NCBI GenBank assembly: GCA_014650475.1
Contig: BMVA01000002.1
Location: 186,001 to 250,000 of the forward strand
Origin: Streptomyces albogriseolus
GTDB lineage: Bacteria > Actinomycetota > Actinomycetes > Streptomycetales > Streptomycetaceae
Direction of reading: 5' to 3'
DNA: 64,000 bases
Positions within the stretch are counted from its first letter, which is position 1. Every line of letters starts with the position of its first letter. The translations under genes were made by a program, and so were the position numbers. The notes under the pieces are model-generated. The model saw only the letters and a program-made list of their open reading frames with translations. It was not told the origin of the DNA and did not search any database. Shown piece after piece: positions 63,501-64,000 of the stretch.

Positions 63501-63719
63501 CTCCAGGCTGTCCTCGATGGGTTCGACGACCTGCTTCTCCACCACGTCCGGCGAGGCGCCCTGGTAGGGGGCGATCACGGAGACCATGGGCAGTTCGATG
63601 GTGGGCAGGAGCTGCTGTTTGAGCTGGGGTATCGCGATCGCCCCGAAGACGAGCGCGATGATCGACATCAGTCCGATCAGCGCCCGTTGCGCGAGGCTGA
63701 ATCTGGACAGCCAGGACAT
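60600..63719 (-). CDS. RND-family efflux permease (AcrB/SwrC-like)
   Basis: This 1039-residue proton-driven exporter has 12 membrane helices and two large outer loops, the HAE1/AcrB layout. The helix 4 proton-relay pair is present (GRVVDDSIVVLEN); the helix 10 Lys of AcrB is replaced (LIGIVVTNAIVLIDL), as in Gram-positive SwrC/YerP-type pumps. The large loops should face the cell exterior. No membrane-fusion protein gene is in view. Substrate unknown. The ATG at 63719 follows AAAAGAG. A response-regulator gene lies upstream on the same strand, so two-component control is likely. Confidence 0.92.
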   Translation of the reverse strand: MSWLSRFSLAQRALIGLMSIIALVFGAIAIPQLKQQLLPTIELPMVSVIAPYQGASPDVVEKQVVEPIEDSLEAVDGISGVTSKASEGNAVIMASFDYGNNTQQLVADVQQAVNRAGARLPSGVDPQVVAGSTDDIPTVVLAVTSDKDQQALADQLDRTVVPALKSIDGVGQVLVDGGRDLQVTVVPDEAKLARAGLTGASVAQALQAGGATVPAGSFEENGANRTVQVGGGFTSLRQIQDLMVTAAPGEGKPVRLGDVAAVRQEEARSDSLTRTNGRPSLAVMATMDHDGSAVAISEAVEKKLPGLREDLGDGATLTVVSDQGPAVSKAIDGLTTEGALGLLFAVLVILVFLASVRSTLVTAVSIPLSVVLALIVLWTRDLSLNMLTLGGLTIAIGRVVDDSIVVLENIKRHLGYGEERHSAIMNAVREVAGAVTSSTLTTVAVFLPIGLVGGMVGELFGSFSLTVTAALLASLLVSLTVVPVLSYWFLRPPKGTPEDAEEARRQAEEKEAKSRLQRAYVPVLRFATRRRLTSVAIAVVVLIATFAMAPLLKTNFFDAGEQQVLTVRQELKPGASLATTDAQAKKVEKLLADTEGVEDYQVTVGSSGFMAAFGGGTDTNQATYQIMLEDSASSDDVRDSIEKGLAGLDGIGTTTVAAGDGFGSQDLSVVVKAADAQVLNKAAEQVRDAVASLDDVTDVSSDLAQSVPRISVTPNDKAAAAGFDAQTLGMAVTQSVKGTPAAKAVLDDTERDIVIRSARPATTVEQLRALRLGPVKLGDIATVRLVDGPVSMTRIDGQRAATVTARPVGDNTGAVGTALQTKIDALTLPAGATAEIGGVTEDQDEAFVNLGLAMLAAIAIVFMLLVGTFRSLAQPLILLVSVPFAATGAIGLLLVTGTPMGVPAMIGMLMLIGIVVTNAIVLIDLINQYRGQGYGVIDAVLEGGRHRLRPILMTALATIFALLPMALGVTGEGGFIAQPLAVVVIGGLITSTLLTLLLVPTLYAMLELRKERRVLKRAAKRETPGGPRPASGKETPAQV

Positions 63720-63795
63720 GGGTCAGGGTCTCTTTTCCGTGGAGCGGCGAAGGTCCGGCAGACGGGCGCGCGCACAGTGGGCGGCCCACTCCACA

Positions 63796-63815
63796 CCCTG
63801 GGCCATGGCCCAGGG
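63796..63815. promoter_or_regulatory. Perfect 20-base palindrome upstream of the RND gene
   Basis: CCCTGGGCCATGGCCCAGGG is identical to its own reverse complement over 20 bases. It lies 77-96 bases before the RND start, in the 160-base gap after the response-regulator gene. An operator is the likeliest role. As a hairpin its loop would be very tight, which argues against a plain terminator. Confidence 0.55.
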
Positions 63816-63879
63816 CCGATCCGTGGTCCCGAGGTCCGATTCTTCACGCGGCGCCTACTCCCGCCGCAGTACTCGCGGC

Positions 63880-64000
63880 TACGCCTGGTCCGTCCTCGGA
63901 CGGACCAGGCCCGACTCGTAGGCGATGACCACGAGCTGGGCCCGGTCGCGGGCGCCCAGCTTGGCCATGGCACGGTTGACGTGGGTCTTGACGGTGAGCG
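63880..64000 (-). CDS. LuxR-type response regulator, C-terminal end (partial)
   Basis: The minus-strand frame entering from the right edge reads LTVKTHVNRAMAKLGARDRA and QLVVIAYESGLVRPRTDQA, then TAG. This is the recognition-helix half of a LuxR/NarL helix-turn-helix and the usual C-terminal tail. The rest of the gene lies beyond the window. It is transcribed towards the RND pump gene and probably regulates it. Confidence 0.85.
63884..63911 (-). terminator. Hairpin formed by the last codons of the response regulator
   Basis: GCCTGGTCCGTCC (63884-63896) pairs perfectly with GGACGGACCAGGC (63899-63911) around two bases. The stem lies inside the coding sequence, immediately before the stop codon. 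It could end or attenuate the transcript before the RND gene. Confidence 0.5.

Overview
The window is a chromosomal segment of a Streptomyces (or very close relative). The DNA is very GC-rich, GTG and TTG starts are common, and the gene order follows my memory of the Streptomyces metF-thiE-thiOSG-aroH-trpE-glkA-qcr/cta-nadA core region. Much of that order (Rv2175c-like protein, Ser/Thr kinase, class II DAHP synthase, PlsC, ArsA-like and SRPBCC pair, FadD, PimB-like, NlpC/P60, TrpD, ctaE-qcrCAB, ctaC, adenosine kinase, Fe-S insertion protein) is also shared with mycobacteria. I see no phage, insertion sequence, CRISPR array, tRNA or rRNA. This is core genome, not an accessory island.

Layout. 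1-3.2 kb: end of a YhgE/Pip-like membrane protein, a TetR regulator and an orphan phytoene-desaturase-like flavoprotein. 3.2-5.9 kb: Tyr-rich-tailed membrane protein, metF and thiE. 5.9-6.8 kb: a 918-base gene-free stretch with a degenerate ~110-base-period repeat. 6.8-10.9 kb: Rv2175c-like DNA-binding protein, a ferredoxin-reductase-like flavoprotein, and thiOSG under a TPP riboswitch. 11-15.5 kb: PASTA kinase, endonuclease IV, molybdopterin oxidoreductase, and bfr/bfd with an iron box. 15.7-19.2 kb: class II DAHP synthase diverging from a tryptophan-attenuated trpE(G) fusion. 19.1-23 kb: D-2-hydroxyacid dehydrogenase, the MacRS-type two-component system and an acyltransferase. 23-30 kb: esterase, EEP-family protein, glucokinase, and an ArsA-like/SRPBCC/phosphoesterase group. 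30-34.6 kb: acyl-CoA ligase and two envelope glycosyltransferases. 34.6-41.2 kb: lipoprotein protease, two NlpC/P60 hydrolases, NYN protein, zinc-ribbon protein, rhomboid and RAM-domain protein. 41.3-44.1 kb: a class V aminotransferase behind a SAM-IV-type riboswitch, and trpD. 44.2-53.7 kb: the bc1-aa3 respiratory chain (ctaE-qcrCAB, ctaCDF), with an L,D-transpeptidase and a receiver-like protein between the two operons. 53.9-64 kb: cysteine desulfurase-TusA fusion, adenosine kinase, two proteins of unknown function, ErpA-like protein, nadA, an RND pump and the 3' end of a LuxR-type response regulator.

How the genes work together. DAHP synthase, TrpE(G) and TrpD supply tryptophan. ThiE and ThiOSG supply thiamine. 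MetF and the SAM-riboswitch gene belong to one-carbon and sulfur metabolism. The desulfurase-TusA fusion, ErpA-like protein and NadA (itself an Fe-S enzyme) form a loose sulfur/Fe-S group beside the respiratory chain. Glycosyltransferases, acyltransferase, NlpC/P60 enzymes, L,D-transpeptidase and PASTA kinase point to envelope building and its control.

The most interesting non-gene signals are: the 5.9-6.8 kb repeat array; the SAM riboswitch followed by a 6-codon ORF with a Shine-Dalgarno; perfect palindromes just upstream of ctaE and of the RND pump; a 10-base inverted pair between erpA and nadA; a G-tract cluster and a MacR-like site near 1.3-1.6 kb; and four copies of a dispersed GC-rich element. 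No wholly new multi-gene system is evident.
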